The notes under the pieces: generated by a model
Databases searched by the model: none
Told to the model about the DNA's origin: nothing
Seen by the model: the letters and a program-made list of their open reading frames with translations, nothing else
Assembly: GCA_021399435.1 (NCBI GenBank)
Contig: JAJTUP010000047.1
Coordinates: 186,001-250,000, forward strand
Length of the DNA stretch: 64,000 nucleotides
DNA from: Diaporthe sp. PMI_573
Taxonomy: Eukaryota > Ascomycota > Sordariomycetes > Diaporthales > Diaporthaceae
Direction of reading: 5' to 3'
Position numbers and translations under genes: made by a program
Shown here: positions 52,923 to 64,000 of the stretch, piece by piece
Position numbering within the stretch: the first letter of the stretch is position 1
How the letters are laid out: the number at the start of each line of letters is the position of its first letter

Positions 52923-55353
52923 CTGATTTCCCACCAACAGGCTCGTACCGGGCTCGCGCTTTTAATTACATTGAAAGCGGTTAAGTTTGAGGGACTGCTG
53001 GCAAAAGGGTGCATTATGTTACAGACCGTCCGTACGAAAGGCCTAAATGCAAAGATCGGTTTCCAGCTGTGCCTGGGTATGATGATCCCGGTTTCGCCGG
53101 GCTCACCCGGTCTGCCGGTTTAACGCCGGGGCCAGGGGCCACCATACCTGCCGCGCATTGTTATTGACGTCGGTGTCTTTGTGGATTATGAGGAAGTTTC
53201 TGCTGTGGTCTCCGATTAGACGAGGCCATACACACTTGCCAGCTTAAGCAACTGCTTAGGAAGTGACAAAGTAATGATGGCAAATAAGTAGATATAAAAT
53301 AATTATATGTATTGTTTTACTTTCTAACTTTTTTAGGAAATTATGCCAGCCTTAAATGTAACCCCGGTATGGCAGTGTAAACGAAATTAGAGACAAGAGA
53401 TATAGACAGCTAGCTACTGCTAGCTATGGTTGGCCGGACGGGTATTATAAGGCGGAGATAGTCGCCTAGTTTGGAAGAGACCCGGGTGTCGGTCTCTGGG
53501 CCATTCCGGTAATCCGCCGGAGCGACCCCCAAGCAAATACGAAACCGTGGGAGTGAGTAGTGCTTGGGAGTGAGCCACGAGATTCCTCCTCTCTTTTCCG
53601 CTGCCCTTCAAGTGGCCTGAACATGCGGCCCGTCTAGTGCAAGGGATTACCCAGACACATGAGTTGAAACGCTTTGCAGCTTGTTACCATGAGAAGAGGA
53701 GAGGCATTGATTGGCACAGGCTACTGTCGTTAGAGTACAGTCGCGTTTGCCGAACGAAGGCCAGAGCAACCGACAACAGCCAACCTCAGGCCAAAACACA
53801 CACCATCAATACCCATCTACCACTAACATCACATCCATGCTCTAAACCACCCGATTAGGTCGAGAATATTCCGTAGGATACATACACACACCTAATGACT
53901 CGACTTCAAAGAAATAAAAATAATTTTTATCTGCCGGCATAGATACTGGTAGTGCCAAGACATAAAAACTCTCTTGGAGAAGAACAATAGGCAGCCCTCG
54001 AAAAGTCATAACAATTCATCATTTAGAATCAAAACAATAGTTGATTTTCCTCAACAAGACAAACCCACCTTGTAGTTATTGTTTTCCGTAGCTACGGCAC
54101 AAAAACAGCAAGTTAGGGTTCCACCCGTAAGGTAGAGAATAAAGTGGGCCAGAAACCGTCTATAATAAGGTGGCTCTGTCTACGGCAAAAGTTCCGCGCC
54201 TTTCGCGTCAAGTCCGCTGGAGAGACTTAAGAGCTAAAGACTGAGACGTGAAGACAAGTGTCGTGGCCGACGGTGGAAGTGGCAGAGAGTGTGGGAATGA
54301 CTCTGGCGAGGTCGTCTAAAGGGATAATAGAAGCAACCAGTCCGTTCCACAGCTCAAATTAGATGCAAAGCATTCAGAAAGGAAGAGAGGTGTAAAGAGG
54401 GTGTCCAGGCTGTACTTGGGAGGCCAATGAGTTGCCGGGTCATGATGCTACTGATGATGTTGGTGATGGGAGAGTTGAAAAGGAAAGAGAACCCGAATCC
54501 AGACTTGAAAGCGCACTCTTGTTTGTTTACCTCATCGGGCGGAAAGAGAGTCTTGCTTGGGGAAACCACCCCATCTAAGGGGCCACCAGAGGTTGGTCAT
54601 TGTGTCTTTTGCCCAGGTACCAGCAGACAGATAGCGATCTGACTCTAGATGTACTTGACCAGCATCAATGTAGAGCAGAGTGCTCCTTGTATTAATTGTT
54701 GCACCTATTGTTCCTTCTTCCCCAGAAATCCACCCTTGCCAACTATTGGTTGGGGAAGAGCAGGCCCTAGATACTTCCTGGGTATGTTTGTTCCGCTGGC
54801 GTACCTAGGTATGCGATGATATGGTGTATGATCACGATGCGGACGGGTGATGCAACAGGACCTGGTCAGTAGGCTTGCAAGAATCGCGGTGTATACGTGT
54901 GGATTTCATTAGGATACCTGCGAAACAAGTGCATCAAGCACTCCAAGATCATAGCAACTCAGGTTGAATCCACACGGTTGAGTCGGGCTGGACCAGGCCG
55001 GTCTGTAAGCAACCGAGATGGTGCTTCCCCGGGAAATTGACAAGGTGATATAGTATCGGTGATAATAATTTTGACTTTACCAGAACGTAATTATGAAAAA
55101 AATAGCTATAACCTTGAACCAACAGCTGGCTGGATCGCCGGCACATGCAATCCGACTGATACGGAACGACATGGAACATACATACGGGAATAGCAAAGGC
55201 AAACGCGGAATGAATTCAATACAACTAATAGCAGCCACACGAGTATTAAATCATCGCCCATATCTGGGGAGACGACCCCAGAGCCTGTGCTGACTACTGC
55301 TGGGCTTGTGGAGGCCTGTGAGCCTCTTCAGGAATGCCACCTTTCCTCGCCCA
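52923..55353. other. AT-rich intergenic region
   Basis: No gene supported. AT-rich patches lie around 53270-53340 and 53880-54060. A GC-rich inverted stretch occurs near 53085-53135. The region probably contains decayed sequence. Confidence 0.4.
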
Positions 55354-56089
55354 CTAATAAGAAGCCACCTCCTGGTAAGATCTTGGCCTGTACTCGATAA
55401 TATGCTCCTGAGAATCCCTCCGGATCTTGACCACCATGTTCTGATCGTAATGCTCGCTCGCCGGGTCGCCTCTCCACAGGAACTCATCCCCAAGCTTCAC
55501 CCCGGCCTTCTCAGCCCTCGAGCCGGGAATAACCTTGCTGATGACGGTCGATGAAGTATCCAGTGGCCAGATAACGTAGTTCCCAAATGAAACGATCCGT
55601 AGAGTAAATATTGAATCGGAAGGGCAGCATTGCAGCATAGTAATCGGCACCGCCTTCAACGTACCAGGTGCTGCCTGGGCCAGGCAAAGTTGCCCAGTTG
55701 TGTACCAGCTCCTGTGACAGCGCTGAGTGGAAACTTCCGACAGTACGAGTTATATTTGGGGTCGTACGAGAACATGAAGGAGCGAGTGGTCGAAGTGCTG
55801 CTAAACCCGGCAACCTCATTCCTACGCACGAAGACGCGGTACGTGGGATCGGTGTCGTCGAAAAACGCGCAGTACGTTGGGGCGAGAGCCAGCGTCCAGG
55901 AAGCCAGGGTTTCAACGACGAAGGTGAATTGTCCAAACAGTAGAAAGCCGCGTTTACGGGCTCGCCGTTCGCAGGTGGATAGCTGAAGAGTTGGTACGGT
56001 GACGACACGCTAGAATCTGAGTACATATTTGAGTAGAAAGTTGGCTGTGGCCTCGAGCATAATGTGTCCATTGCTTTCTCGTATTCCAA
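55354..56089 (-). pseudogene. M61-type aminopeptidase pseudogene with PDZ domain
   Basis: The family comprises glycyl-aminopeptidase-like metalloproteases. One frame has RSFMFSYDPKYNS; one base out of register comes LSQELVHNWATLPGPGSTWY with VEGGADYY, RFNIYS and YLATGYF. A third segment (55354-55600) is a PDZ domain: VISKVIPGSRAEKAGVKLGD and EFLWRG, ending YRPRSYQEVASY. The zinc motif should read HELVH, but the first His is Gln (CAG). At least two frameshifts separate the blocks. Enzyme activity is not expected. The N-terminal half of the protein is missing or unreadable upstream. Confidence 0.65.
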
Positions 56090-56709
56090 AACCTTGACTC
56101 TTACTCGGTCACCACCAAGGAGAGTTCTAGGTTCCAGGGAAGCACTTTCTGCTTATATCCTTGGGTGCCCATATCCTCACACAGCTTCGAGGAGTAGGCA
56201 GTGTGCAGCTTGTCTGCTGTCAGTGCAGGAGGACCGTGGCACGAGCATTCACTGACGTGACGGCAGGTCGTACTCAAAAGGGGCAGGCCGTTCAGATAGA
56301 GTGCCTGGTTGAACGGGGTCTTTGCAACAGTACTGTAATGGTGCAAGGGATGATAGCACAAGGCTGAGGGACACTGATCTTGATTGCAAATGCATTGGCC
56401 CCTTGAGCCTCGGCAGTGTGCTGTTTTTGGCAAGGTCAGTAGGCGTCGGGTGGTCAGAAGTCGCCGAGCGGGCCAGGTGGGCTTGGCATAGGCCCTGTAA
56501 GATTGGGTAACCCAGTGAGGTCATGGACCATTCACCATTCCAAATATCGTTCCGCCAGGTCCGCTGGATCTATGAACTGCACACCCGATTCCGACCCGTG
56601 TTCGTGTGTATCACCAGGACCTGCAGACTCGGAGCTGACATAGTCGGCCGGAAACCACGAGGCTTCTATCCTGTCGTCAACTTTGGAGCAACTACCTGCT
56701 GGATTAGTG
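56090..56709. other. Divergent intergenic region
   Basis: No gene supported. It lies upstream of the DUF4336 gene and of the M61 relic. Confidence 0.4.
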
Positions 56710-58129
56710 ATGCCGAGGTCGAAGGCCTTGGTTGAGACTGCGCACTTGTTCCATTGCATCGCCCCAGGTGGTGCTATATCAAGGCAGATCACCGGCTCAT
56801 CTCATGTCGGCACCTCCTGGCTGATAAACGTTCAAGCACTCAAGACCCACACGCCTCAGGCCCGCCACCTTCACTCGTCACCCAGACACGCCCTTGACAT
56901 TCTGAAGCGGCAGCCCTCACGTCGTCAACAGCCAAGCCCGCGAGTCGCCATCACCCAGCAGACTGCAACGTCGTCATTTAAACCACCCCCGGCGAGGCAG
57001 TACGCAACAAGTCGAAGCCGACCCGGACCTCTCGGAACAGCCTTCCTCCTCTTCCCAGCTGCTGCAATCGGCGTCGGCGTCCTCACTGGATACATCTCGC
57101 TCAACCCGTTCTCAACCGCCACCAAGGGCTCCTCGTCCTCGGCCGCAGGCATGTCGTCGAAACTGATCCCGGCCAACCCGGCCGACGTTATGGTCATCCG
57201 CAATATCACGCCCAATGTCGTCACGTTCTCAGTGCCCTTCAAGAGATTCGGCACAATCCCCGTTGGCGGCCGAGGCACGGTGGGTAAGTGATTCGTGGTC
57301 GCGTGCTTTGGTTTGAGACAGCAGTTGTACGACCTGGTGACAGCCCGCACGCGAACGCACACGGCGTGAGGATCGCACGAGGGCTGAGCACCAGCTAAAC
57401 TGTACAGGCGGAGGGGGCTAACACAGCATCGTAGTGAAACTCACCTCTGGCGCGCTCGCCGTCTTCTCGCCCGTCGCCATGACCGACGATGTCAAGGCCA
57501 AGCTGGCCGAGCTCGGAGGCACTGTCAGGTACATCATTGCGCCGGACATCGAGCACCACATTTTCATCACTGAGTGGCACCAAGCCTACCCCGAGGCCAA
57601 GATCATCGGGCCGGAGGGTTTGCCCGAGAAGCGCGTGAAGCAGTCCGCCAATGACTCCAAGATCGGCAAGGAGGAATTCGCCGTCGTCTTCACGGCCAAG
57701 GACAAGCTCAGCATCAAGGTCGACGACGAGTTCGACCGCGATTTCCTGTACGAGTACGTCGACAGCCACGCCAACAAGGAGCTGGTCTTCCTGTACAAGC
57801 CTGAGCGGATCATGATCGAGGCCGACCTCATGTTCAACCTGCCTGCTGATGAGCAGTACTCGAAGTGTCCTGAGGGCGAGAAAAAGGTCGGGTTTCCCGG
57901 TAAGCTGTTTGTAAACATGCAGACGACCCAGGGCGATGCAAAGGGGATGAAGCGATTCCTGTGGTACGTCTTGAGCGCAAGAGACAGGAACGGTTTCAAT
58001 GAGAGCGTCAAGAGGATCAATGACTGGGACTTTGACACGCTCATTCCTTGCCATGGCGAGACGCTGGTCGGCAACGGAAAGGAGACCTTCAGCCGCATCT
58101 TCGAATGGCACCTGACCGGCAAGAAATAG
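56710..58129 (+). CDS. DUF4336 (metallo-beta-lactamase-like) protein, possibly membrane-anchored
   Basis: Two exons: up to 57283 and 57435-58129. The core reads PADVMVIRNITPNVVTFSVP, FKRFGTIPVGGRGTVVKL (across the intron), then VRYIIAPDIEHHIFI, YPEAKIIGPEGLPEK, LVFLYKPERIMIEADLMFNL and DTLIPCHGE. These are the marks of DUF4336 proteins, related to metallo-beta-lactamases. The enzyme reaction is unknown. ATG 57151 gives 275 aa, the common length. The frame is open upstream to ATG 56710 (422 aa); that part is Arg/Ser-rich with no acidic run, and has a hydrophobic helix GTAFLLFPAAAIGVGVLTGY, resembling a mitochondrial presequence plus membrane anchor. I annotate the longer form but am unsure of the start. 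Confidence 0.8.
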
Positions 58130-58460
58130 ACGGGCTCTGGTGCTGGGTTGTGTTGCCTTGGTTGTGTAAATTACGAAGGAAAGTTGATACCTGTGCCGCA
58201 ATAATATCGTTTTCTATTGTTTCCAGGGCCCTGATGCAAGGTTGCTGCGTAAAATACGCTTCTGCCAAGTACAATACGCGCTCCACGCCTCGAAGCTGCA
58301 CGCACGGGCCCCAAAGCTATCGACCTACCCTCATCCAAAATGCGAGTCCTCACGGTTCGAAGCACCCCCGCGCAGATACACACGGCGACAGGACGCACAG
58401 ATGTGAAGCTTGGCTCTTGCGCATCTCTTTGAGGTGCCAGAACCATATTGGGCATCCTTC
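58130..58460. other. Short intergenic region
   Basis: It holds the 3' end of the DUF4336 gene and the promoter of the amidotransferase gene. No gene seen. Confidence 0.4.
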
Positions 58461-60144
58461 ATGTCCCTGAATGGCAGGCTGTCGAGCCTGCGCCCCCGCC
58501 TCGCCCATGCCACGAGTCCGTGGCAACGCCCGCAGAGGCGAAGCTTGAAGGAGTTCATTACCAGAGGTAAGCATCCCTCCAACTTGATGGCTCCCCAAAC
58601 GGTATACTCCGATAACTAAGTGAGACACGTCGGCAGCTTCCAAGACCCAGGACCCGCTCCCACCGGACAGTTTCCGCCTCGCCGTCAAAGACAACATTGC
58701 GACTGGGCCACAAGATGGGAAACCTCTGCCCACGACATGCGCCTCGCGCATCCTCCCCTCCCATGAGTCTCCTTTCGAAGCCACCGTTGTCCGGCAGCTC
58801 AAGGACCGTGGCGCCCGCGTCGTCGGGAAGACCAACCTGGACGAGTTCGGCATGGGCACACACAACACCAACTCGGCTTACGGCGCGGCGGCGCAGGTAG
58901 CGGAAAACGAGGGCAAGGCCATTATGCTGAGCGCAGGCGGCAGCTCCGGAGGCAGCGCCCTGGCAGTCGCGAGCGGCGAGGCGGATGTCGCCCTGGGGAC
59001 CGACACTGGCGGTTCTGTGCGCCTCCCGGCTGCGTACTGCGGTGTGGTTGGCTACAAACCGTCCTACGGGATGATCTCGAGGTATGGGGTGGTGCCATAC
59101 GCAAACAGCCTGGATACGGTCGGGTTCCTGGCACGCAACGTGCAGGTCATACGGAAACTGCTCGTTGGTGACGGCCTATACAAGGAGCATGACCCACGGG
59201 ATCCGACGAGCCTGTCGTCCTCGGCAAGAGCTCGTTGCACGGCATCGAGGGAGTTCTACGGTCCACGTGGGCATCAAACAGGCGATGGGCAGGATTGCAA
59301 ACAGCTACTGCAGAATCTGACCTTCGGAATTCCGGTAGAGTACAACATCGCGGAGCTCAAGGGACGGGTCCGCCAAGCGTGGCAGGAAGCAGCGAGTTTC
59401 TTGCGCGATGAGGTTGGCGCCCGCGTCGTGCCCGTGTCCTTACCATCCACGAGGCACGCCCTCTCCGCATACTACGTCATCGCCCCCGCGGAGGCATCCT
59501 CGAACCTGGCCAAGTACGACGGCGTGCGCTACGGGCTCAGGCAGCCGGAGGTCGAGGGCGGCCAGGGAATGAGACCCGAGGACGTGTTGTACTCAGCAGT
59601 ACGCGGCAGCGGATTCGGGCCCGAGGTCAAGCGGCGCATACTGCTGGGCTCATATACGCTGAGTTCTGAGGCCATGGACAACTACTTTGTGCAGGCGCAG
59701 CGCGTGCGGCAGCTCGTTCGCCGCGACTTCGACGCCGCGTTCAAGCTGTCGAACCCGTTGCGCGACGCAGACCGTGAGGACGAGCAGCAGCAGGTCGCGC
59801 TGGCGGACATGGACGAGCGCGTCGTCCTGGAGAACAAACTCGGACCGCCGCAGGTGGACTTCCTCCTCTGCCCCACAGCGCCGACTTTGCCGCCGCTTCT
59901 GGACACCGTCAAGCAGGACCACAAGAGCAACCCGCTGGAGGCGTACATGAATGATGTCCTGACCGTGCCGGCGAGCCTGGCGGGGCTGCCGGCCGTCAGC
60001 ATACCGAAGAGCACTGCTTCCAAGAGTCTGCCCGCCAGGGAGGAGTGGAAGGGCCGTGTGACGGGCCTGCAGCTCATAGGGCAGTATTGGGACGATGCCA
60101 GGCTTCTTGCCGCGGCGGATACACTGAGTGCACTTTTGAAGTGA
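58461..60144 (+). CDS. HER2: Mitochondrial glutamyl-tRNA(Gln) amidotransferase subunit A
   Basis: The catalytic glutaminase/amidase subunit of the complex that converts Glu-tRNA(Gln) to Gln-tRNA(Gln) in mitochondria. Two exons, 58461-58566 and 58637-60144, give 537 aa. The N-terminus (MSLNGRLSSLRPRLAHA then WQRPQRRSLKEF) is Arg-rich and lacks acidic residues at first, as in mitochondrial presequences. The amidase triad is visible: Lys53 in AVKDN, cis-Ser138 in GGSSGGSA and nucleophile Ser162 in DTGGSVRLPAAYCG. TNLDEFGMGT, YKPSYGMISRYG, PYANSLDTVGFLAR and LPPLLDTVKQ fit GatA. A variable insert (HDPRDPTSLSSSARARC) lies in the middle. The gene converges with the Zn2Cys6 regulator, with only 123 bp between stop codons. 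Confidence 0.92.
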
Positions 60145-60267
60145 TGCGCGCAACACATTTGAGGGAGATGCTGGTCAGATGAATACGTTGGCTTGGTCAA
60201 CGATACAATAGATTCCAACGTGAAGTGCCGGAACATCCTTGTTCTGGCACAACAAGAAGGTGCTCTA

Positions 60268-62255
60268 CTAATCGACAGTGCGAGCTAGAAATCCTCGTTC
60301 CGTAAAGCCAATGGCGATATATACATTACGCATGCTCTCAGGCCACCACGCTTCACTCTCCTCGTCTCCCTTGCCGACCCAACCTTCTTGCCGCATATAT
60401 GCAACGACTCTACCCAGCTCCCAAGCCCCAATACCTCCAATCCACCACACCCCATCTAGCAACAACATCAGCACAAGCCAGTGGGCGAAAATGTCCATGG
60501 CAAGCCGGGGAACTGGGCCGTAGCCACCGTCGTTATCCTCAGAGGTGCTCCCGTGTGATCCGGTCATACCGCGGCTGGTAGCTTCAACGGGGATGTGTTC
60601 GAGCGTCGCTTGCACCATTTGGAGATATGTTGTGGGAACCCGGTTGATGTAGGCGTTGATGGAGCGTCGCAGCGGCCGCGAATCTGGGCTGTTCATGGTG
60701 ACGCGTGCAGTGTATCTTCTCAACCAGGGAGCGACGTTCGACAGCCGGCCGAGGGAAGGAGGGTAGACTGATCCCTTTCCGTCTTCTGTGTGTGACCCTG
60801 GCGTCTCTGGTGACAGCCCGTCATGCCTCCTATCTCTGAAAGTCTCGCTCAGCACCGTCTCGAACACCGCCAGAGCCTCCATGCAAGCTCGGAGCTCTTC
60901 ATTCCTGGTGCCAGCGTCCCTCTCGACCTGCCTGGCTCTTGCGCGCAACTTCGCCAATGCAACCCCGGAAGTGGCGGCCAGGATGGGAAGAAATAACCGC
61001 CTCGTATGGTCAGAGGGCCCATCTTGAGGGCAAACGAGGTCCACATCACCGACCTCAATCCGTGGCGGACTGGTTCCCTCCCTGCTGTCACCGATCCCCG
61101 CCGCACCGGGGTTCTGGGCCTGGTCAGCAAGAAGACCGACATAGGCAGAGTGAACCGCGCGGATCAGTGACATCCACTGCGACCGCACCGGCACGAACTC
61201 CCCAGGCAGCTTTCGGCCGCTTCCCCCGGCCTCGCACACCCGCATGAGGCGGATGCGGACCCAGTGGCTCGCCGAGCCGTACAGCACCATGAGTGCCGCG
61301 TTCGCGAGGATGTGGTCGTAACGCTCTGTCGACGGGATGTCCTCCTGGATCCGCCGCAGCGACGCGGCGTGGTGCTGCTCGGCGAGCACCAGCAGTTCCC
61401 TGATGCGCGGCACGTCCGGGCTGCCCGGGCTTGCTTCCAGGAGGTCGTGGCACTGGCACTGCAGCATTCAGAGTCAGCTATCAAAGGACCAAGTGAGTTG
61501 TTTCGTACAGATTGGTGGAGGAAAGGGTCACAATGTGGCCCACAGCCTGTCTCAAAACCAGCAGTGTGATAAGTCATTTGGAGGCACTGGCCACATTTGG
61601 CAAAAACTTGCTTCTTGAAGGGGGTAAAATCGTATCCAGAAGCTGCTTACTGCGGCCGCGAGCGCGAGCGTCGAGCTCATCAGGGCCTTGCTGCTGAAGG
61701 CGAGGTTGGGTATGCCGACGTGCAGCGCATAGAGGTCGTCGCGGTCGAAGGCGATGGTGCGGCTCGTGTGCGAGAGGTAGTGGCTCAGCAGCTCGAGGTC
61801 CCGGGCGTCTAACAGATGTGTAGAGAAGCTCATTATGCCGAGATGGTGTCCGCCCCCGGCGAATGCGGGACTGGCGGCGGAGGCGGTCAAGATCGGCGGA
61901 CTCGGTATTGACGACAGCTCTCGGGAACAAGTACCCGACATGTGCGGACTGACGCCCGTCAAGCCGGCATGACGCTCATCCGCGGGAGCCGGGCCATTCC
62001 TCTGAGGTTTTGATACAGGACTAAGCTTTTGCTCAGAACGACCGTCATCATTTGGGTACTGGCAGACCTTGTCGAGATCTGTACACCTCGTGCACCGAGG
62101 GAGGCGCTCATCACACTGTACTTGACTGTCAGGGCAATGAAGCTTGTGGTCCAAGACGGTGGGCTCACCTTTCTCCGAAGCCGCTTGCATCTTGAACAAC
62201 CATTTCTTGACTTTGTATGAGGCCGACGGCCCCGGGGTCTCGGGCTGGAAGACAT
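60268..62255 (-). CDS. Zn2Cys6 fungal transcription factor
   Basis: A DNA-binding regulator of the Gal4 class. Three exons read leftward: 62255-62169, 62115-61651 and 61458-60268. They total 1743 nt (580 aa). The zinc cluster is split by the first intron: GCSRCKRLRRK joins CDERLPRCTRCTDLDKVC, giving CX2CX6CX6CX2CX6C. A basic N-terminus (RPRGRRPHTKSRN) precedes it. A disordered linker rich in Ser and Pro follows, then FSTHLLDARDLELLSHYLSH, typical of the fungal-specific domain found in regulators of secondary metabolism and general metabolism. Introns are 53 and 192 bp. Its target genes cannot be told from the sequence. The neighbouring alpha/beta-hydrolase gene is broken. Confidence 0.88.
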
Positions 62256-62729
62256 ACTTCGTGATACACAACTCACCTCAGTAGAGAAGGTGAAGTGCAG
62301 AACATCTTGAATATAAGTGTCACAAAGCTCTGACTGTGCTTCGAACGATAATGGAATGTTTCCGAGGCGCAGCATCAGCGCAGCAGCGGTGGCTGATTCA
62401 CGCCCTTCCCGCCCTAGTGTCAATACATACCACAATTGTGATCTCACGTCAGACTCCCATTGGTTTAGCGCGTCGTTCCGCTTCTTTGTCAGGACCTTGG
62501 CAAACATTTCCTGCGGATGAGGGAACGGATAATATAATAGTGAACCAATATTACTTTGCGAATGAGCGTGAGGCTACGGCGAGGCAAGAGAGTCTGAAGA
62601 ATTGGTCAGTGCCTGCGTTGTGGGTAAAGGTGTCTGGGTGGGTGCAAAACCTTGGAAACGAAGTCGAGGGTGGTGTGCGTCATACCGAAGCAATATTCCG
62701 CATCTGGGACTGCGAGACCCGAACCCAAG
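62256..62729. other. Short intergenic region
   Basis: Promoter side of the transcription factor and 3' side of the hydrolase relic. No gene seen. Confidence 0.4.
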
Positions 62730-63863
62730 TCAGAGGCCATGGAATTGCAAATAAGAGAGCATCAGTACGTTATAGCCGGCCGTGGCGTCTGTGGGAAGCG
62801 TCACGCCAATGGCCTGTGCCGGGCTGCTGCGAATAAACGGAGACGTCCGAGGCAACGGGGTACAGGGCGCTGATGTTCTTCAAGTCGTTAGATGTTGTTG
62901 CAGTCGCTATTATCGCAAACGGGGTAGTCATTTTTCACCGACGGAGATCTGCAGTTCTTATTGTCAGCAACCTTGCCCAGAGCAAAAAGCAATGTCTCAT
63001 CGCCAAGTGACTACTTATTACGTTTGGCATCTGCAAGAGAGGTCATTCAACTGAAGCGGCCCTTTGAAATCTGCAGCCGGCCCGCCAAACGCCTGGTTGC
63101 CCGAGACAAGCTCCGCGACAGCGATGGGTGCTTCAAGAGCTCAGCATAGCGCAGCAGCTCGGGCTCAAATGAGCCCTTATTGAGGAATGTCTGCTGGATG
63201 CTGCTCTCACTGGCCGCGCGATGTACGATGGAACGGTCCGCAAATCGATCACGGTCACTCAGCTGCAAACTTGCAGCCAGATGCCTTAGGTCCAATCTCT
63301 TTGGGCCAGGTGCTCGTTGATCAAGAAGTCCGTAGGCATAGCGCCGTGTCTGAGGTCGCTGTGGCAGCACAGGAGGCCTGAAGGTCAGGAACGAGTCGAC
63401 ATAGGACTAATCCTCTTGGTTGATCTCAACATCCCAGGATCTGTCGAAGCTACCAGCATCAGCTACCTATCCGGCATTCTGGAAGGCGGGCATGAAATCA
63501 GGCCCATGCAGACAATATCTCACCTCTTTGTAAGAGCCGATTCCATGCGTTGCTATTTTCAGAGAATCAGCGGTGCTCCCCTCCGATGGGACGCACAGCT
63601 GAGCACTGGTGGTAAAGGTATTGTTGGTGGAGGTGACGCCTGTGACGCGCGCCCATTCTCGCACCTCTTGAGATCAAGTGTCAAGACTCCAGACCCAGTC
63701 TACCGCCCTTGTATTGCTGTCAACTCGAGGAATATCAAACTGAACGTTGTGGGGTACTTCGAGCTGAACACACTTTTTGGCAGAGGGCGTAGCGGGTGCT
63801 CGCGCTGCTAGCGATCACGCCCACCATCAGTGCCACGAAGGCAGAGTGTTGTAGAATGTTCAT
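62730..63863 (-). pseudogene. Secreted alpha/beta-hydrolase pseudogene
   Basis: The ATG at 63863 begins a signal peptide (MNILQHSAFVALMVGVIASS). A frame change then leads to KKCVQLEVPHNVQFD, VDWVWSLDT, a TGA stop where relatives have Trp, then ARVTGVTSTNNTFTTSAQLC and IATHGIGSYKE. Beyond a likely intron come SWDVEIN and SYVDSF with a TAG between, GSFEPELLRYAELLKHP, then in a shifted frame IAVAELVSGNQAFGGPAADF and finally LPTDATAGYNVLMLSYLQFH, ending at 62730. The order matches a fungal family of secreted alpha/beta hydrolases. At least three frameshifts and two nonsense codons make it non-functional. The nucleophile-elbow region is not recognisable. Confidence 0.7.
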
Positions 63864-64000
63864 TTTGGTTTATTGATTGGAGTCTAATTTTGAATAGCAA
63901 TCCTAAATCAACAAGGGTTCTGATCTTGTCTGTTGTATTGTCGACTGTAGTGCCTGCCATTCCAGCGGTATGGACACAGGGCGTGATGGGTTGCTCTTAT
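63864..64000. other. Window end, non-coding
   Basis: Upstream flank of the hydrolase pseudogene. Nothing seen. Confidence 0.4.

Noticed and set aside
57395..58201. 268-aa minus-strand ORF
   Set aside because: Antisense to the DUF4336 gene, whose sense frame carries the conserved motifs.

Overview
This is a nuclear contig from a filamentous ascomycete (Pezizomycotina). The genes are split by many short introns (about 48-190 bp) with GT-AG ends and CTAAC/CTGAC branch sites. Several families are typical of these fungi: secreted plant-cell-wall glycosidases, a Zn2Cys6 regulator, a tyrosinase, a DUF7924 protein and small cysteine-rich secreted proteins. A Sordariomycete is my best guess, but the sequence alone does not settle it. 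All coordinates and splice sites were read by eye.

Layout. 0.4-7.3 kb: two same-strand secreted glycosidases, a GH35 beta-galactosidase and a GH51 arabinofuranosidase, suited to removing galactose and arabinose side chains from pectin and arabinogalactan. 7.8-8.7 kb: an N-terminal protein methyltransferase. 8.9-14.6 kb: a pseudogene belt with a SET-domain gene carrying two nonsense codons, an unknown gene split by a 389-bp inverted-repeat element, a frameshifted F-box-like gene, a shattered GMC oxidoreductase and a fungal rhodopsin-domain relic. 17.5-20.2 kb: a Ser/Thr-rich single-pass membrane protein and a small secreted protein. 22.9-28 kb: a DUF7924 protein, an orphan ORF and repeat-rich, partly AT-rich DNA. 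28.6-35.7 kb: a very long coiled-coil protein. 36.7-40.2 kb: tyrosyl-tRNA synthetase and a dienelactone-hydrolase-family enzyme, both on the minus strand. 41.9-42.6 kb: a Nudix hydrolase. 44.8-52.9 kb: a damaged tyrosinase, two cysteine-rich secreted-protein loci, a NIF3/YqfO-like protein and an ankyrin relic. 55.4-63.9 kb: an M61-peptidase-like pseudogene, a DUF4336 protein, the mitochondrial GatA-type amidotransferase subunit, a Zn2Cys6 regulator and an alpha/beta-hydrolase pseudogene.

Most notable signal. Four introns, three in the beta-galactosidase gene and one 37 kb away on the opposite strand in the dienelactone hydrolase gene, are copies of one ~100-105 bp sequence. Each runs exactly from splice donor to splice acceptor and can fold into a hairpin. 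They look like introner-like elements, that is, introns that multiply as mobile units.

Second theme. Several otherwise intact coding regions contain single-base frameshifts, mostly at short homopolymers. These may be assembly errors rather than biology. The SET-gene nonsense codons are instead explained by C-to-T changes in CpA, the pattern left by repeat-induced point mutation.
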